From assembly GCF_000178995.1 (NCBI RefSeq), contig NZ_ADVZ01000001.1, positions 62,001 through 126,000 on the forward strand: 64,000 nucleotides of DNA, given 5' to 3'. Below, piece by piece: positions 18,275 through 27,500 of this stretch (position 1 is its first letter; every line of letters begins with the position of its first letter). The translations under genes were made by a program, and so were the position numbers. The notes below the pieces were generated by a model. The model was not told the origin of the DNA. It saw nothing but the letters and a program-made list of their open reading frames with translations, and searched no databases. The stretch is from Afipia sp. 1NLS2. GTDB taxonomy: Bacteria; Pseudomonadota; Alphaproteobacteria; Rhizobiales; Xanthobacteraceae.

Positions 18275-18306
18275 TAAAAAAGACGCCGCGCGAACGCGGC
18301 GTCTTT
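18275..18306 (-). terminator. Rho-independent terminator of the Tim44-domain gene
   Basis: GACGCCGCG and CGCGGCGTC form a 9-bp stem with a 4-nt loop, followed on the minus strand by TTTTTTATTGG. It lies 23 bp after the Tim44-domain gene stop. The plus strand also ends in TTTC, so it may work both ways. Confidence 0.9.
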
Positions 18307-18328
18307 CGGTTTCGTCAGGCTGCGATCC

Positions 18329-19276
18329 TTAGCTGGTCTGCTGGATCGCCGACAATTCCCAGTCAGCACCGGGGCGGCGCACGAAGGTCCAGATTTCGGT
18401 GACCTCCTGCGGCGTGTCGCTGCCCTCAATCATGCGGCCGCTGGAACGCTCCATCGTCTTGTCGACCAGCGAGAAGTGCATCGCCACCGTGGCGTAGTCC
18501 GTCGAGCCCTCGCGCCAGGCTTCCGCAAGATCGCCCTGCAACAGCTTGACGTTCGTGACCTTGTTGATCACGCCACGCGAGGAATTCGACGCCAGATCCT
18601 GCGACATGTACGACACCATCTCGGGGGTCGCGATCGCATGCAGGCGGTTCATGTCCTCGTTCGACCACGCCTCCTGCACCTCGTTCAGGCGGCGCTCGAA
18701 CACTTCGTAATCGGCGGGCGTGATCTCAAGCGGCGCGCTGCCGCTGCCCGCCCCGAAACCGAAGCCGGTGCGGGCATAGCTCTGCCCCGCATTCGGATTC
18801 GGCGGCGGCGCGTTATTGGCATAGGACGGCGCGTTGCGGTTCGCCCACCACGACATCGCGAGCCGCACCACGAAGTAGATCAGCGCGAGCTGGATGACGA
18901 GGCCGAGGATCGACGACAGCCCGCCGAGCCCACCGAACAACCCATTGCCGAACAGCATGCCGAACAGGCCCGCGCCGAGGAAGCCGGCGGCGAGACCGCC
19001 GAGCAGGCCGCCACGGTTGAAGAAGCCGCCACGGTTCGCCGTGTTGACCGGCGCTGTCGTGTTCGGGGTGATGGTCCGCTGCATCGGCTGAGCCGCGTTC
19101 GGCGCGGTCCGCGTCGTCGGCGGCGGCGCGAACGTCCGGCTGCCGCGCGAGCCCGAGCTGAAGCCGCCGCCCACCCGCGCATCCGCGGCGGTCACGGTCA
19201 ACGTCAGCGGCATCGCCACGGACAGAATAACAACAAGGGTCTTGAGCAAGGCGCGAGCGCGCTGCGAGACGATCAT
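18329..19276 (-). CDS. Tim44-domain membrane-associated protein
   Basis: A 315-residue protein. The N-terminal signal or anchor (LLKTLVVILSVAMPLTLTV) is followed by a Pro/Thr/Asn-rich linker. Next come a Gly/Leu/Phe-rich hydrophobic segment (GGLAAGFLGAGLFGMLFGNG) and a TM helix, and residues about 190-315 form a Tim44-like domain (EVFERRLNEVQEAWSNEDMNRL ... EIWTFVRRPGADWELSAIQQ). In bacteria this architecture is found in uncharacterised envelope proteins. GGAGG fixes the start at 19276. Confidence 0.85.
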   Translation of the reverse strand: MIVSQRARALLKTLVVILSVAMPLTLTVTAADARVGGGFSSGSRGSRTFAPPPTTRTAPNAAQPMQRTITPNTTAPVNTANRGGFFNRGGLLGGLAAGFLGAGLFGMLFGNGLFGGLGGLSSILGLVIQLALIYFVVRLAMSWWANRNAPSYANNAPPPNPNAGQSYARTGFGFGAGSGSAPLEITPADYEVFERRLNEVQEAWSNEDMNRLHAIATPEMVSYMSQDLASNSSRGVINKVTNVKLLQGDLAEAWREGSTDYATVAMHFSLVDKTMERSSGRMIEGSDTPQEVTEIWTFVRRPGADWELSAIQQTS

Positions 19277-19405
19277 GAACAATCCTCCATCCCCGCCATG
19301 GGGACGTAGCACCAAAATGGTGAATTCGGGACAAAAGGGAAGATGGGAACGAGTGCATTCCCTGCGTCGGTCGGTCGCGGCGGGGGCCCTTGCAGCGTCA
19401 AATCG

Positions 19406-21943
19406 TCAGCCGTTCATCGTCTCTTTGACCGCGCCGACAAGCTGACTCAGCGTGAAAGGCTTGGGCAGGAAGGCGAACTGCTCCCCGTCCGGCAGGCTCT
19501 TTTCAAAGGCATCCTCGGCATAGCCGGACACGAAGATGATCTTCAGCGCCGGGTTGGTCTTGCGCATCGCCGCCAGCATGGTCGGCCCGTCCATTTCCGG
19601 CATCACCACGTCGGAAACGACGAGATCGACAGTGCCGCCCTCGGCCTCGAGGGCTTCCAGCGCATCCAGCCCATTCTCCGCCTCGATCACGGTGTAGCCG
19701 CGCGAACGCAGGCCGCGCGCGTTCAGCGAGCGCAGGCCATCCTCGTCCTCGACCAGGAGGATGGTGCCCTGCCCGGTGAGATCGGCAGGCTTGGCCTTCG
19801 CCGCTGCTGCCTCGGCCACCGGCGCTTGCGGCTCCGCATCCTTCTCGACGATGTGGCGCGGCAGATAGATGCTGAACATCGTGCCCTGTCCGGGCGTCGA
19901 GTCCACATAGATGAAGCCGCCGGTCTGCTTGACGATGCCATAGACGGTCGAAAGGCCAAGGCCGGTGCCCTTGCCGACTTCCTTGGTGGAGAAGAACGGC
20001 TCGAAGATCTTGTCCACGATCTCCGCCGTCATGCCGGTGCCGGTGTCGCTGACCTCGATGCGAACGTAATCCGCAGCCGGCATGCCCTTGGCCTGCAGCC
20101 GCGCCACGTCCTGCGCCGAAACATTGCTGGTCTTGACCGCGAGCTTGCCGCCTTCGGGCATCGCGTCGCGCGCATTGACCGCGAGATTGACGATCACCTG
20201 CTCGAATTGCGAGACGTCCACCTTCACCGGCCACAGATCGCGGCCGTGGACGACATCGAGCTTCACCTTCTCGCCGATCAGGCGCTTCAGCAGCATGGTG
20301 AGATCGGACAGCGCGTCGCCAAGATCGAGCACCTGCGGGCGCAACGTCTGGCGGCGAGAGAACGCAAGCAACTGCCGCACCAGCGTCGCCGCGCGCGTGG
20401 CGTTCTGCTTGATCTGCATGATGTCCTGGAACGACGGATCGGTCGGCTTGTGCGCGTTCAGCAGGAAATCGTTCGCCATCATGATGGCGGACAGCACGTT
20501 GTTGAAGTCGTGGGCGATGCCGCCCGCGAGCTGGCCCACCGCCTGCATCTTCTGCGACTGGGCGAACTGGTTCTCCAGTTGCCGCTTCTCTGTCGTCTCC
20601 AGCAGGTAGACGATCGCGACTTCCGCATCGCGCTCGTCATGCTCGACCGACGTGACGAAGAACTGGCCCCAGCGGTCCTTGTCGCCGTCGAGCATCGCCT
20701 CGACCGGCGGAATATCGCCCTGCCCTTCGGTGGCGCGGCCGAGGATGGCCGTGACCTCGCCACGGTCGCGTTCGTGCACCACAGCGAAGATCGATTTGTT
20801 GGCGCTCGCCTGCGCCGACAGGCCCTGCGTCAGCTTGGCGAAGCGTGCATTGGCGCGAACGATCTGGCCGTCGCGATCCACCGTGGCGATCGCCATCGGC
20901 GTGTGATCGAAGAAGCGCATGAAGCGCACTTCGGCCGCGCGCTGCGGATCGGCATGCTCGTCGCGGGCACGGTTGATGACCAGCGTGCGCGAGGCGCCCG
21001 GCACGCCGTCGGCGCCGAAGGCGAGCTTGTGGTAGAGCCGCGCGGGCATGGTCTTGCCGCTGCGCATCCGCAGATCGACATCGAACACTTCCGTTTTGAC
21101 TTCGCCGGGCTCCGGCGTGATCGAGGTGAGCAGCGCCGCGCCGTCGCCCGACAGAATGTCGGTGAGCCTCAACCCGCCGGACCCGATTTCCGCCAGATCG
21201 TAGTCGAGCCAGTTCGACAGCGTGGCGTTGACATAGGCAAGGTCGCCGCCCGGCGTCACCGAGAAGAACCCGCACGGCGCATGGTCGAGATATTCGATGG
21301 CGTGCTGAAGTTCCTGGAATACGTCCTCCTGCCGCTCGCGGTCGCGGGTGATGTCGGCGACCGACCACACCGCGTAGCGGGATTCACGGCGGCTGTGACC
21401 GAGCGGCTGCACCCGCATCCGTAGCCAGCGCGCGCCGCGCTCGGCATCGGTGACGCGGACCTCCTCCTGCTGGCGCTTGCCTTCCTTGGCCGCCTTCAAA
21501 AGCCGGAACACCGCCTCTGAAACATCGGGGTTGCCGATGAACACCCGCTCGACCGGACGCACCTCCTGCACGTTCGCGGCGCCCGTGAGGGCCAGATAGG
21601 CGTTGTTGTAATAAACGATGTGACCGCGCGCGTCGGTCACCGCGAGCCCGTCGAAGGCGTTATCCGCCATCGGCTTCATGAGCGGGTTTTCTGCGCCCCG
21701 GTCAGCGAACCGCACGATCCCGGCGGCGAAGGCAAACAGCGTGAACAGGCCGACCATCGCCAGCAGGGAAATCAGTCCGAGGATGAACGGCTGTGCATGG
21801 CTGCGCCCGAGCACCATGAAGGCCACCGCTGCCGCGACCACCGCGACCGCGATGATGAGGACGAGCGCGATGCTGCCGCCCCGCCTCGCGGGCTCGGCAG
21901 AGACGAGATGATCCGGCTTGCCGGGGGTCAGGTCTGCCTTCAT
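19406..21943 (-). CDS. cckA: Hybrid histidine kinase CckA
   Basis: This 845-residue cell-cycle kinase has two N-terminal TM helices (about 25-45 and 53-75), PAS-like domains (about 90-200, 215-325 and 340-450), a DHp domain with His478 in GGIAHDFNN, and a HATPase domain with N-box Asn590. G-boxes are DTGTGM and [13 protein letters not shown], and the C-terminal receiver carries Asp778. In Caulobacter, CckA passes phosphate through ChpT to CtrA, the master regulator of flagellar and division genes. Its place here beside flagellar operons with CtrA boxes fits that role. Confidence 0.95.
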   Translation of the reverse strand: MKADLTPGKPDHLVSAEPARRGGSIALVLIIAVAVVAAAVAFMVLGRSHAQPFILGLISLLAMVGLFTLFAFAAGIVRFADRGAENPLMKPMADNAFDGLAVTDARGHIVYYNNAYLALTGAANVQEVRPVERVFIGNPDVSEAVFRLLKAAKEGKRQQEEVRVTDAERGARWLRMRVQPLGHSRRESRYAVWSVADITRDRERQEDVFQELQHAIEYLDHAPCGFFSVTPGGDLAYVNATLSNWLDYDLAEIGSGGLRLTDILSGDGAALLTSITPEPGEVKTEVFDVDLRMRSGKTMPARLYHKLAFGADGVPGASRTLVINRARDEHADPQRAAEVRFMRFFDHTPMAIATVDRDGQIVRANARFAKLTQGLSAQASANKSIFAVVHERDRGEVTAILGRATEGQGDIPPVEAMLDGDKDRWGQFFVTSVEHDERDAEVAIVYLLETTEKRQLENQFAQSQKMQAVGQLAGGIAHDFNNVLSAIMMANDFLLNAHKPTDPSFQDIMQIKQNATRAATLVRQLLAFSRRQTLRPQVLDLGDALSDLTMLLKRLIGEKVKLDVVHGRDLWPVKVDVSQFEQVIVNLAVNARDAMPEGGKLAVKTSNVSAQDVARLQAKGMPAADYVRIEVSDTGTGMTAEIVDKIFEPFFSTKEVGKGTGLGLSTVYGIVKQTGGFIYVDSTPGQGTMFSIYLPRHIVEKDAEPQAPVAEAAAAKAKPADLTGQGTILLVEDEDGLRSLNARGLRSRGYTVIEAENGLDALEALEAEGGTVDLVVSDVVMPEMDGPTMLAAMRKTNPALKIIFVSGYAEDAFEKSLPDGEQFAFLPKPFTLSQLVGAVKETMNG

Positions 21944-22099
21944 CGGGTGCCGCCAAAGCGGGTTGAAGCGGGTTGCGACACGAAAAGTCCTGGTCCGAAG
22001 TCCTTGAGTCCATGCCGCGAGGTCCGGAAAACCAGCGCAGAATAGGCCCTCAGTGCCTGAATCGGGGTCTGCAATGCAAGCGCCACGTCAGTCCGGTCC

Positions 22100-23170
22100 T
22101 CAGTTTCGCCGCAGGCTTCGCTTCAGCTTCATGACATAGCCGATGACTTCGGCGACCGCATGGTAATGCTCCACCGGAATCTCGTCGTCGATCTCGACGG
22201 ACGCATGGAGCGCACGCGCCAGCGGCACGTTCTCCACCACCGGAATATCGTGGGCCGCCGCAACTTCGCGGATCTTGAACGCGATCAGGTCGACGCCCTT
22301 GGCAACGCAGATCGGCGCGGGCATGCCGCGCTCGTATTTCAGCGCCACCGCGTAGTGGGTCGGGTTGGTGATGACCACAGAGGCGGTCGGCACCGCGGCC
22401 ATCATGCGCTTGCGCATCCGCGCCACGCGCAGGGCGCGAATGCGGCCCTTGATGTGGGGGTCGCCTTCGGACTGCTTGTATTCGTCCTTCACTTCCTGAA
22501 GCGACATCTTCTGCCGCTCGAACCAGCTCCGGTACTGGAACAGATAGTCCAGCGTGGCGACGATCGCGAGCATCGCCACCACCGTGCCCATCAGCTTCAG
22601 CGCCATCGAGCGCGTCAGGTCGAGCATCAGGCTGGGATCGATCCGCACCATCACGTCGGCGCGTTCGTGCTCGGGCCACATCACCATCGCCATCACGACG
22701 CCGAGGACGATGACCTTGAACAGCCCCTTGGCGAAATTCGCCGCCGCCTGCTTGCCGAACAGCCGCTTCGCGCCCGACATTGGCGACAGTTTGCTGAATT
22801 TCGGAGTGATCGGGTCGACCGACCAGACCGGCCGGTGCTGGATGAGATGGCTGCCGACCGCAGCGACGATCAGCAGCGCGAACGGAATGCCGAGCGCCGT
22901 CAGCATCACGGTCTCGAGCCGCCCTACCAGAAGCAGCAGGCTTGGCCCGTCGGTTTTCATCCGCCCCGCATGTTCCAGCAGGTTCTTCAACGGCACCGTA
23001 AGTTTGTTGGCGATCGATCCGGAGAACGACGACATGATGAAGGTCGCGCCCGCGATCATGAACCATGTGTTGACCTCGATGCTCTTGGCGACGTCGCCGC
23101 GTTTGTGAGCATCTTCCAGCCGTTTGGCTGTGGGGTCCTGTGTTTTGTCCTCGTCGCCTTCCTCTGCCAC
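22100..23170 (-). CDS. flhB: Flagellar export gate protein FlhB
   Basis: This 356-residue inner-membrane protein of the flagellar type III export gate sets the switch from hook to filament substrates. It has four TM helices followed by a cytosolic domain with the autocleavage motif NPTH at 269-272 and the GVDLIAFKIREVA segment. The N-terminus (EDKTQDPTAKRLEDAHKRGDVAKS) is the family signature. It is the last gene of the flgB-to-flhB operon, 3 nt after fliR. Confidence 0.97.
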   Translation of the reverse strand: MAEEGDEDKTQDPTAKRLEDAHKRGDVAKSIEVNTWFMIAGATFIMSSFSGSIANKLTVPLKNLLEHAGRMKTDGPSLLLLVGRLETVMLTALGIPFALLIVAAVGSHLIQHRPVWSVDPITPKFSKLSPMSGAKRLFGKQAAANFAKGLFKVIVLGVVMAMVMWPEHERADVMVRIDPSLMLDLTRSMALKLMGTVVAMLAIVATLDYLFQYRSWFERQKMSLQEVKDEYKQSEGDPHIKGRIRALRVARMRKRMMAAVPTASVVITNPTHYAVALKYERGMPAPICVAKGVDLIAFKIREVAAAHDIPVVENVPLARALHASVEIDDEIPVEHYHAVAEVIGYVMKLKRSLRRN

Positions 23171-23173
23171 GGC

Positions 23174-23953
23174 CTACCCTCCGCCGCTCACCGGCGCGAG
23201 CTGGTGCATCACGCCGCTGAAATAAGTGAGGAAGGTGCCCATCACGGCGACGAGAACGACGCCGAGCAGCAGGAAGCCCGCAAGAATCGAGAGCGGGACG
23301 CCGACGAAATAGACCTGCATCTGCGGCATCATCCGCGCCAGCATGCCGAGGCCGAGGTTGAAGACGAGACCGAAAATGATGAACGGCGCCGACAACTGCA
23401 CGCCGATCTTGAACGCGACAGTGAACGCCTTCGTTGCCAGCGCCGCGACATCGCCGCTCGGCATCAGTTCACCGGGCGAGAACAGCGTGTAGCTGTCGCT
23501 CAGCGCCGCCAGAACGAGATAGTGCGTGTCGGTGGCGAAGATCAGCGCAATGCCGAGGATGGTGAGAAAATTCGCCACGATCACGGATTGCTGGTCCTGC
23601 GTGGGATCGACCGCGGTGACGAACCCGAGCCCCACCTGCTGGGCGATGATGGAGCCCGCGACCGACAGGGCCGCGAGCGTAAAGCGCGCGGTCGCGCCAA
23701 GCACCACGCCGACGATGATCTCATGGACCATCAGCACCATCACGGACGTCATGGACGACAGATCGACGTGATAGGCCGCGCGATGCAGCGGCAGCATGAT
23801 GAGCGTGAGCATCAGCGCAATGCCAAGGCGCAGGCGGACCGGGACGTTGGCTTCGCCAAATCCCGGCAACAGCATCATCATCGCGCCGATACGGGCGAAG
23901 ACCAGCATGAAGGTCGCCGCCAGTGCCGGCAGGAATGAGATGTCGATGCGCAT
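23174..23953 (-). CDS. fliR: Flagellar export gate protein FliR
   Basis: This 259-residue membrane protein forms part of the FliP-FliQ-FliR export gate. It has about six hydrophobic helices, the family segment ARIGAMMMLLPGFGEANVPVRLRLGIAL near the start, and GSIIAQQVGLGFVTAVDP. It lies 3 nt upstream of flhB and 19 nt after fliQ. Confidence 0.96.
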   Translation of the reverse strand: MRIDISFLPALAATFMLVFARIGAMMMLLPGFGEANVPVRLRLGIALMLTLIMLPLHRAAYHVDLSSMTSVMVLMVHEIIVGVVLGATARFTLAALSVAGSIIAQQVGLGFVTAVDPTQDQQSVIVANFLTILGIALIFATDTHYLVLAALSDSYTLFSPGELMPSGDVAALATKAFTVAFKIGVQLSAPFIIFGLVFNLGLGMLARMMPQMQVYFVGVPLSILAGFLLLGVVLVAVMGTFLTYFSGVMHQLAPVSGGG

Positions 23954-23972
23954 GGCTGCCGCATAATCTGTC

Positions 23973-24236
23973 TTATCCGCCGATGATTCGCGACGAAATC
24001 CGCATCATGTGGCTGTGCATCGCATCCGCCATGAAGGGCAGCGCGACCAGGAGCGTGATGAACACCGCCAGAATTTTCGGCACGAACACCAGTGTCTGTT
24101 CCTGGATCTGCGTCAGCGCCTGCACCAGCGAGATCGCGACGCCGACCACGAGGCCGACCAGCAGGACCGGCGCCGAGACCAATACGATGGTCCAGATCGA
24201 ATCGCGCGCCACTTCGAGAACTTCAGGGCCGGTCAT
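23973..24236 (-). CDS. fliQ: Flagellar export gate protein FliQ
   Basis: This 87-residue protein has the two-helix FliQ layout (WTIVLVSAPVLLVGLVVGVAISLVQ ... LVFVPKILAVFITLLVALPFM) and the conserved QALTQIQEQTL loop. Four copies form the gate with FliP5 and FliR1. Length matches the family. Confidence 0.96.
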   Translation of the reverse strand: MTGPEVLEVARDSIWTIVLVSAPVLLVGLVVGVAISLVQALTQIQEQTLVFVPKILAVFITLLVALPFMADAMHSHMMRISSRIIGG

Positions 24237-24270
24237 GTCTGTCTTCCTTGGGTAAGAGCGAAACGATCGA

Positions 24271-24594
24271 TCAGATCGGCATCTTCATGATGTCTTCGTA
24301 AGACTGGATGACCTTGTCGCGCACGGAAACGAGCGTGGACACCGCGACATCGGTTTCGGCGACCGCCGTGACCACGTCCATCACGTTGGCCTTGCCGGAC
24401 GCCATCGCCACCGTCTGCGCATCGGATTTGCGCCCGGCGTCGAGTACGCCGTTCATCGCTTCCTTCACCAGAGAACTGAATGAGGGACCACCGCTGGTAC
24501 CGGCGATCTTCCCTGCCCCGCCGGAGCTCGTGGCGGAGTCCATGATGCGTGACAGGCTTGCATAGGCGTTGGCTGCGACTGAAGGCGTTGCCAT
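24271..24594 (-). CDS. fliE: Flagellar MS-ring/rod junction protein FliE
   Basis: This 107-residue protein connects the MS ring to the rod and is the first substrate of the export gate. The C-terminal part has the family pattern GKANVMDVVTAVAETDVAVSTLVSVRDKVIQSYEDIMKMPI. The N-terminal half is Ala/Ser/Gly-rich and variable, as usual. Confidence 0.94.
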   Translation of the reverse strand: MATPSVAANAYASLSRIMDSATSSGGAGKIAGTSGGPSFSSLVKEAMNGVLDAGRKSDAQTVAMASGKANVMDVVTAVAETDVAVSTLVSVRDKVIQSYEDIMKMPI

Positions 24595-24611
24595 GATTGA
24601 ATCCCTTCCGA

Positions 24612-25037
24612 TCAGGCCTTGAGGATGTCGAGAGTGCGCTGGATCATCCGGCGCGTCGCGCTGATGATGTTGAGGTTGGCCTCGTAGGACCGCTGCGCCT
24701 CGCGCATGTCGGTCATTTCGACCAGCGAATTGACGTTTGGATATTTGACATTGCCGTTGGCGTCCGCCGCCGGGTTGCCCGGCTCATGCTTGATGCGGAA
24801 GCTCGACGTGGTGTCAGTCTTGACCCGGCCGAGCGACACCACCTGCGCGTCGAGCGTGCGGTCGAGTGTCGAGGAGAAGGTCGGCACCTTGCGCCGGTAC
24901 GGATCGCCGCCCGCGGTGCTCGCGGTCGAATCGGCGTTGGCGATGTTTTCGGAGATCACCCGCATCCGCCCCGCCTGCGCGCGCAGGCCGGAGGTGGCGA
25001 TGCTCATCGATTTGAGGAAGTCCATGCTTTCAGCCAT
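24612..25037 (-). CDS. flgC: Proximal rod protein FlgC
   Basis: This 141-residue rod protein has the N-terminal rod motif SMSIATSGLRAQAGRMRVISENIANADST and the C-terminal EMTDMREAQRSYEANLNIISATRRM, which form the shared D0 coiled coil. Full-length, 11 nt after flgB. Confidence 0.96.
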   Translation of the reverse strand: MAESMDFLKSMSIATSGLRAQAGRMRVISENIANADSTASTAGGDPYRRKVPTFSSTLDRTLDAQVVSLGRVKTDTTSSFRIKHEPGNPAADANGNVKYPNVNSLVEMTDMREAQRSYEANLNIISATRRMIQRTLDILKA

Positions 25038-25048
25038 GACGCATCTCC

Positions 25049-25444
25049 CTAGCGCTTGCCGATGGCGGTTTTGATGAGATCGAGGCTCTTGGTGTAGAGC
25101 GAGGTGGCGGCGGCGTAGTCCATCTGGTTGGACGCCACCTTCAGCATTTCGTCCTCAATATTGACGGCGTTGCCCGCGGGCCGCGTCTCGTAGCCGCCGG
25201 TGTTGGAGCCGAATGTCTCGCTGACGCCCGCCGCCTGGATGTGGTTGGCGCTGGTGCGAACCATCGAGATTTCATGCATGCCGTTGATGCCGGTCTTGTC
25301 GAAAGTCGGCTCGACCAGATCGCGCGGACGGAAGTTCGGGGTATCGGAATTGGAGACGTTTTCGGCCAGAACGCGCTGGCGCTCCTGATGCCATTGCATC
25401 TTGGTCCGCAGCATCGACAACATCGGAAGATCGGTGATCGCCAT
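25049..25444 (-). CDS. flgB: Proximal rod protein FlgB
   Basis: This 131-residue rod protein has the family segment HQERQRVLAENVSNSDTPNFRPRDL and the C-terminal EDEMLKVASNQMDYAAATSLYTKSLDLIKTA. It is the first gene of the operon flgB-flgC-fliE-fliQ-fliR-flhB. A CtrA box and a CGGCA-type palindrome lie within 80 bp upstream. Confidence 0.96.
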   Translation of the reverse strand: MAITDLPMLSMLRTKMQWHQERQRVLAENVSNSDTPNFRPRDLVEPTFDKTGINGMHEISMVRTSANHIQAAGVSETFGSNTGGYETRPAGNAVNIEDEMLKVASNQMDYAAATSLYTKSLDLIKTAIGKR

Positions 25445-25485
25445 GACGGCCTCCGCCGGATGCGCTTCGGCCTCACGCCGCAGCT

Positions 25486-25500
25486 AGGCAGAATTTGCCG
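25486..25500 (-). promoter_or_regulatory. ftr-like palindrome upstream of flgB
   Basis: AGGCAGAATTTGCCG matches the 15-bp inverted repeat CGGCA-N5-TGCCG found upstream of flgI at 14 of 15 positions. It lies between the CtrA box and the flgB start, with no sigma-54 promoter nearby. In Caulobacter, FlbD bound at such a place represses an early promoter; a similar repressor role is inferred. Confidence 0.6.
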
Positions 25501-25509
25501 CCTGTATGG

Positions 25510-25524
25510 TTAACGGAGAGTTAA
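25510..25524 (-). promoter_or_regulatory. CtrA box of flgB operon
   Basis: TTAACGGAGAGTTAA is an exact TTAA-N7-TTAA. On the minus strand it extends to TTAACCAT, the preferred CtrA 8-mer. It is 66 bp upstream of flgB and 273 bp upstream of fliO. The remaining gap to fliO (25525-25797) holds no ORF; a TGGCACG at 25711 lacks the matching -12 element. Confidence 0.8.
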
Positions 25525-25797
25525 AATGACCCCTGCCGTTAACCTGTTGTGACGTGGCGATGGCGGCCCAGCCCATTCATTTTCAACAGGATTGCGTGAT
25601 AAGGCCCGCTAAGTGCCTGATATCGCGGCCTTGAGGGTTGGGTTTGGCCGATTCCTGGTTTATGAAGAGGGCCAGTCTCCGGTATTTTTCGGCCGGAACA
25701 GATTAACGGATGGCACGAAACTCCTCCCCGATCGGGTGGTTGTTTCGATGCCGGTCCCAAAACTCGAAGCCATCGGATTCCAACGAGGACACACCGG

Positions 25798-26736
25798 ATG
25801 TCGCAGATAGTATGGATTTTCTTCGCCATCCTGATCGTACTGGCGCTGATCGGCGCGGCCGCCTACCTCGTGCGCCGCTTCGCCGGACGCGGAATCGGAT
25901 CGAGCAACAGCCGTGGCCGGATGCCCCGCCTCGCCGTGATCGACGCCGCCGCCGTCGATGGCCGCCGCCGCCTCGTGCTGGTGCGCCGGGACAATGTCGA
26001 ACACCTTTTGATGATCGGCGGCCCGAGCGATATCGTCGTCGAGCCGAACATCGTGCGCAGCGGCGCAACGCGGGATGCCGCCGCCCCGCGCACCCCCGCA
26101 GGCACCGAACTGCCGCCGCGCGTTCCTCTGCCGGATACCAGCTGGCCGGAGCCTGCAAGCGACCGCGCCGAATCTTTCGATTTCCCTGAGCCGACCATGG
26201 CGCCGCCCGCACCGCGCCCGGCGCGGCCGTCGCTGAGCGACGATCTGCGTCGCGGTCCTTCGCTCGCACCCGAACGCCCGCGCGACGACACCCTTGCCGG
26301 GCCTGCACCGGAGCCGGTCGTCCGCCCCGAACCGGCGTTGCGCGCCGAACGCCCAGCGTCACGTCCGTTGCCGCGCAGCGAACGGCTGGAGCCTTCCCTG
26401 TCGCGGTCACCGCGCCTCGACACCGCTGCGCCCGTACGCCCCGCGCCGCGCGCGTCCGACCCGGTTTCGGCCGCCGACCAGAACCTCGCCGAAATGGCGC
26501 AGCGGCTGGAGGCAGCCTTGCGCCGCCCAGGCACGCGCATCGAAGCGACCGAGACGCGCACCGTCAGCGTGAATTCATCGGAACGGATCGGCGCGCCTCC
26601 GGTCGCGCCGGAAGCACCCGCGCCCCGCGCGGCTTCGCTCGATGCCCCCGATGAAGCCGAACCGGCCCGCCCCGCCTTCGAGAACCTCGAAGACGAGATG
26701 GCGAGCCTGCTCGGCCGCCCAAAGAACCCGACGTGA
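25798..26736 (+). CDS. fliO: FliO-type flagellar export chaperone with long Pro/Arg-rich tail
   Basis: This 312-residue protein starts with one TM helix (IVWIFFAILIVLALIGAAAYLVRRF). The FliO domain follows, with the conserved RRLVLVRRDNVEHLLMIGGPSDIVVE strand set (about 57-82). FliO helps assemble the FliP ring. The remaining 220 residues are Pro/Arg/Ala-rich and probably disordered, longer than in enteric FliO. The stop overlaps the GTG start of fliP (GTGA). Confidence 0.88.
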   Translation: MSQIVWIFFAILIVLALIGAAAYLVRRFAGRGIGSSNSRGRMPRLAVIDAAAVDGRRRLVLVRRDNVEHLLMIGGPSDIVVEPNIVRSGATRDAAAPRTPAGTELPPRVPLPDTSWPEPASDRAESFDFPEPTMAPPAPRPARPSLSDDLRRGPSLAPERPRDDTLAGPAPEPVVRPEPALRAERPASRPLPRSERLEPSLSRSPRLDTAAPVRPAPRASDPVSAADQNLAEMAQRLEAALRRPGTRIEATETRTVSVNSSERIGAPPVAPEAPAPRAASLDAPDEAEPARPAFENLEDEMASLLGRPKNPT

Positions 26737-27491
26737 GGTCGGCAAAACTTCCGCGTAGAGTTCTTTTCCTTTCCGTCCTGATCGCCGCAACGCTGGCCAC
26801 ACCTGCGTTCGCGCAGGATATCAGCATCAATTTCGGCCAGGGCGCGGATGGCGGCGGCGTCACCGCGCGCGCGATTCAGCTCATCGCGCTTTTGACGGTG
26901 CTTTCGGTCGCGCCGTCAATCCTCGTGATGATGACGTCATTCACCCGGATCGTGGTGGTGCTGTCATTGCTGCGCACCGCGATGGGCACCGCGACCGCGC
27001 CGCCGAATTCGGTGATGATCGCGCTGGCGCTGTTCCTCACTGGCTTCGTGATGGGCCCGGTGCTGCAAAAATCCTATGACGACGGCGTCAAGCCGGTGAT
27101 CGCCAACCAGCTGACCGTCGAGCAAGGCCTGCCGCTCGCGATCGCGCCGCTGCGCGGCTTCATGCAGAAGAACGTCCGCGAAAAAGACCTCAAGCTGTTC
27201 ATGGACCTGTCCCGCGAGCCGCCACCGGCCACGCCCGACGAGATGTCGCTGCGGATTCTTATCCCCGCCTTCATGATCTCCGAACTCAAGCGCGCGTTCG
27301 AGATCGGCTTCCTCTTGTTCCTGCCGTTCCTCATCATCGACCTCGTGGTGTCGTCGGTGCTGATGTCGATGGGCATGATGATGCTGCCGCCGGTGGTGGT
27401 GTCGCTGCCGTTCAAGCTGATCTTCTTCGTGCTGGTGGACGGCTGGTCGCTGGTCGCTGGCAGTCTGGTGCAGAGCTACGGCGGCGGCTGA
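26733..27491 (+). CDS. fliP: Flagellar export gate protein FliP
   Basis: This 252-residue membrane protein has an N-terminal signal peptide (LFLSVLIAATLATPAFAQ), then the FliP core with SILVMMTSFTRIVVVLSLLRTAMG, PPNSVMIALALFLT, LRILIPAFMISELKRAFEIGFLLFLPFLIID, and MGMMMLPPVVVSLPFKL. The start is GTG at 26733, overlapping the fliO stop, so translational coupling is likely. The FliP pentamer is the core of the export gate. Confidence 0.96.
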   Translation: MRSAKLPRRVLFLSVLIAATLATPAFAQDISINFGQGADGGGVTARAIQLIALLTVLSVAPSILVMMTSFTRIVVVLSLLRTAMGTATAPPNSVMIALALFLTGFVMGPVLQKSYDDGVKPVIANQLTVEQGLPLAIAPLRGFMQKNVREKDLKLFMDLSREPPPATPDEMSLRILIPAFMISELKRAFEIGFLLFLPFLIIDLVVSSVLMSMGMMMLPPVVVSLPFKLIFFVLVDGWSLVAGSLVQSYGGG

Positions 27492-27500
27492 CGCGCAGCG

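Noticed and set aside
19343-21424. 693-codon open frame opposite cckA
   Set aside because: It is an antisense frame of a clear CckA gene in GC-rich DNA; it has no motif and no credible start.
22160-23938. 592-codon open frame opposite flhB and fliR
   Set aside because: Same reason: His/Arg/Asp-rich shadow of two certain genes.
25711-25726. TGGCACG upstream of fliO as a fourth sigma-54 promoter
   Set aside because: The following bases (AAACTCCT) lack the GC of the -12 element at the required distance, so only half of the promoter is present.
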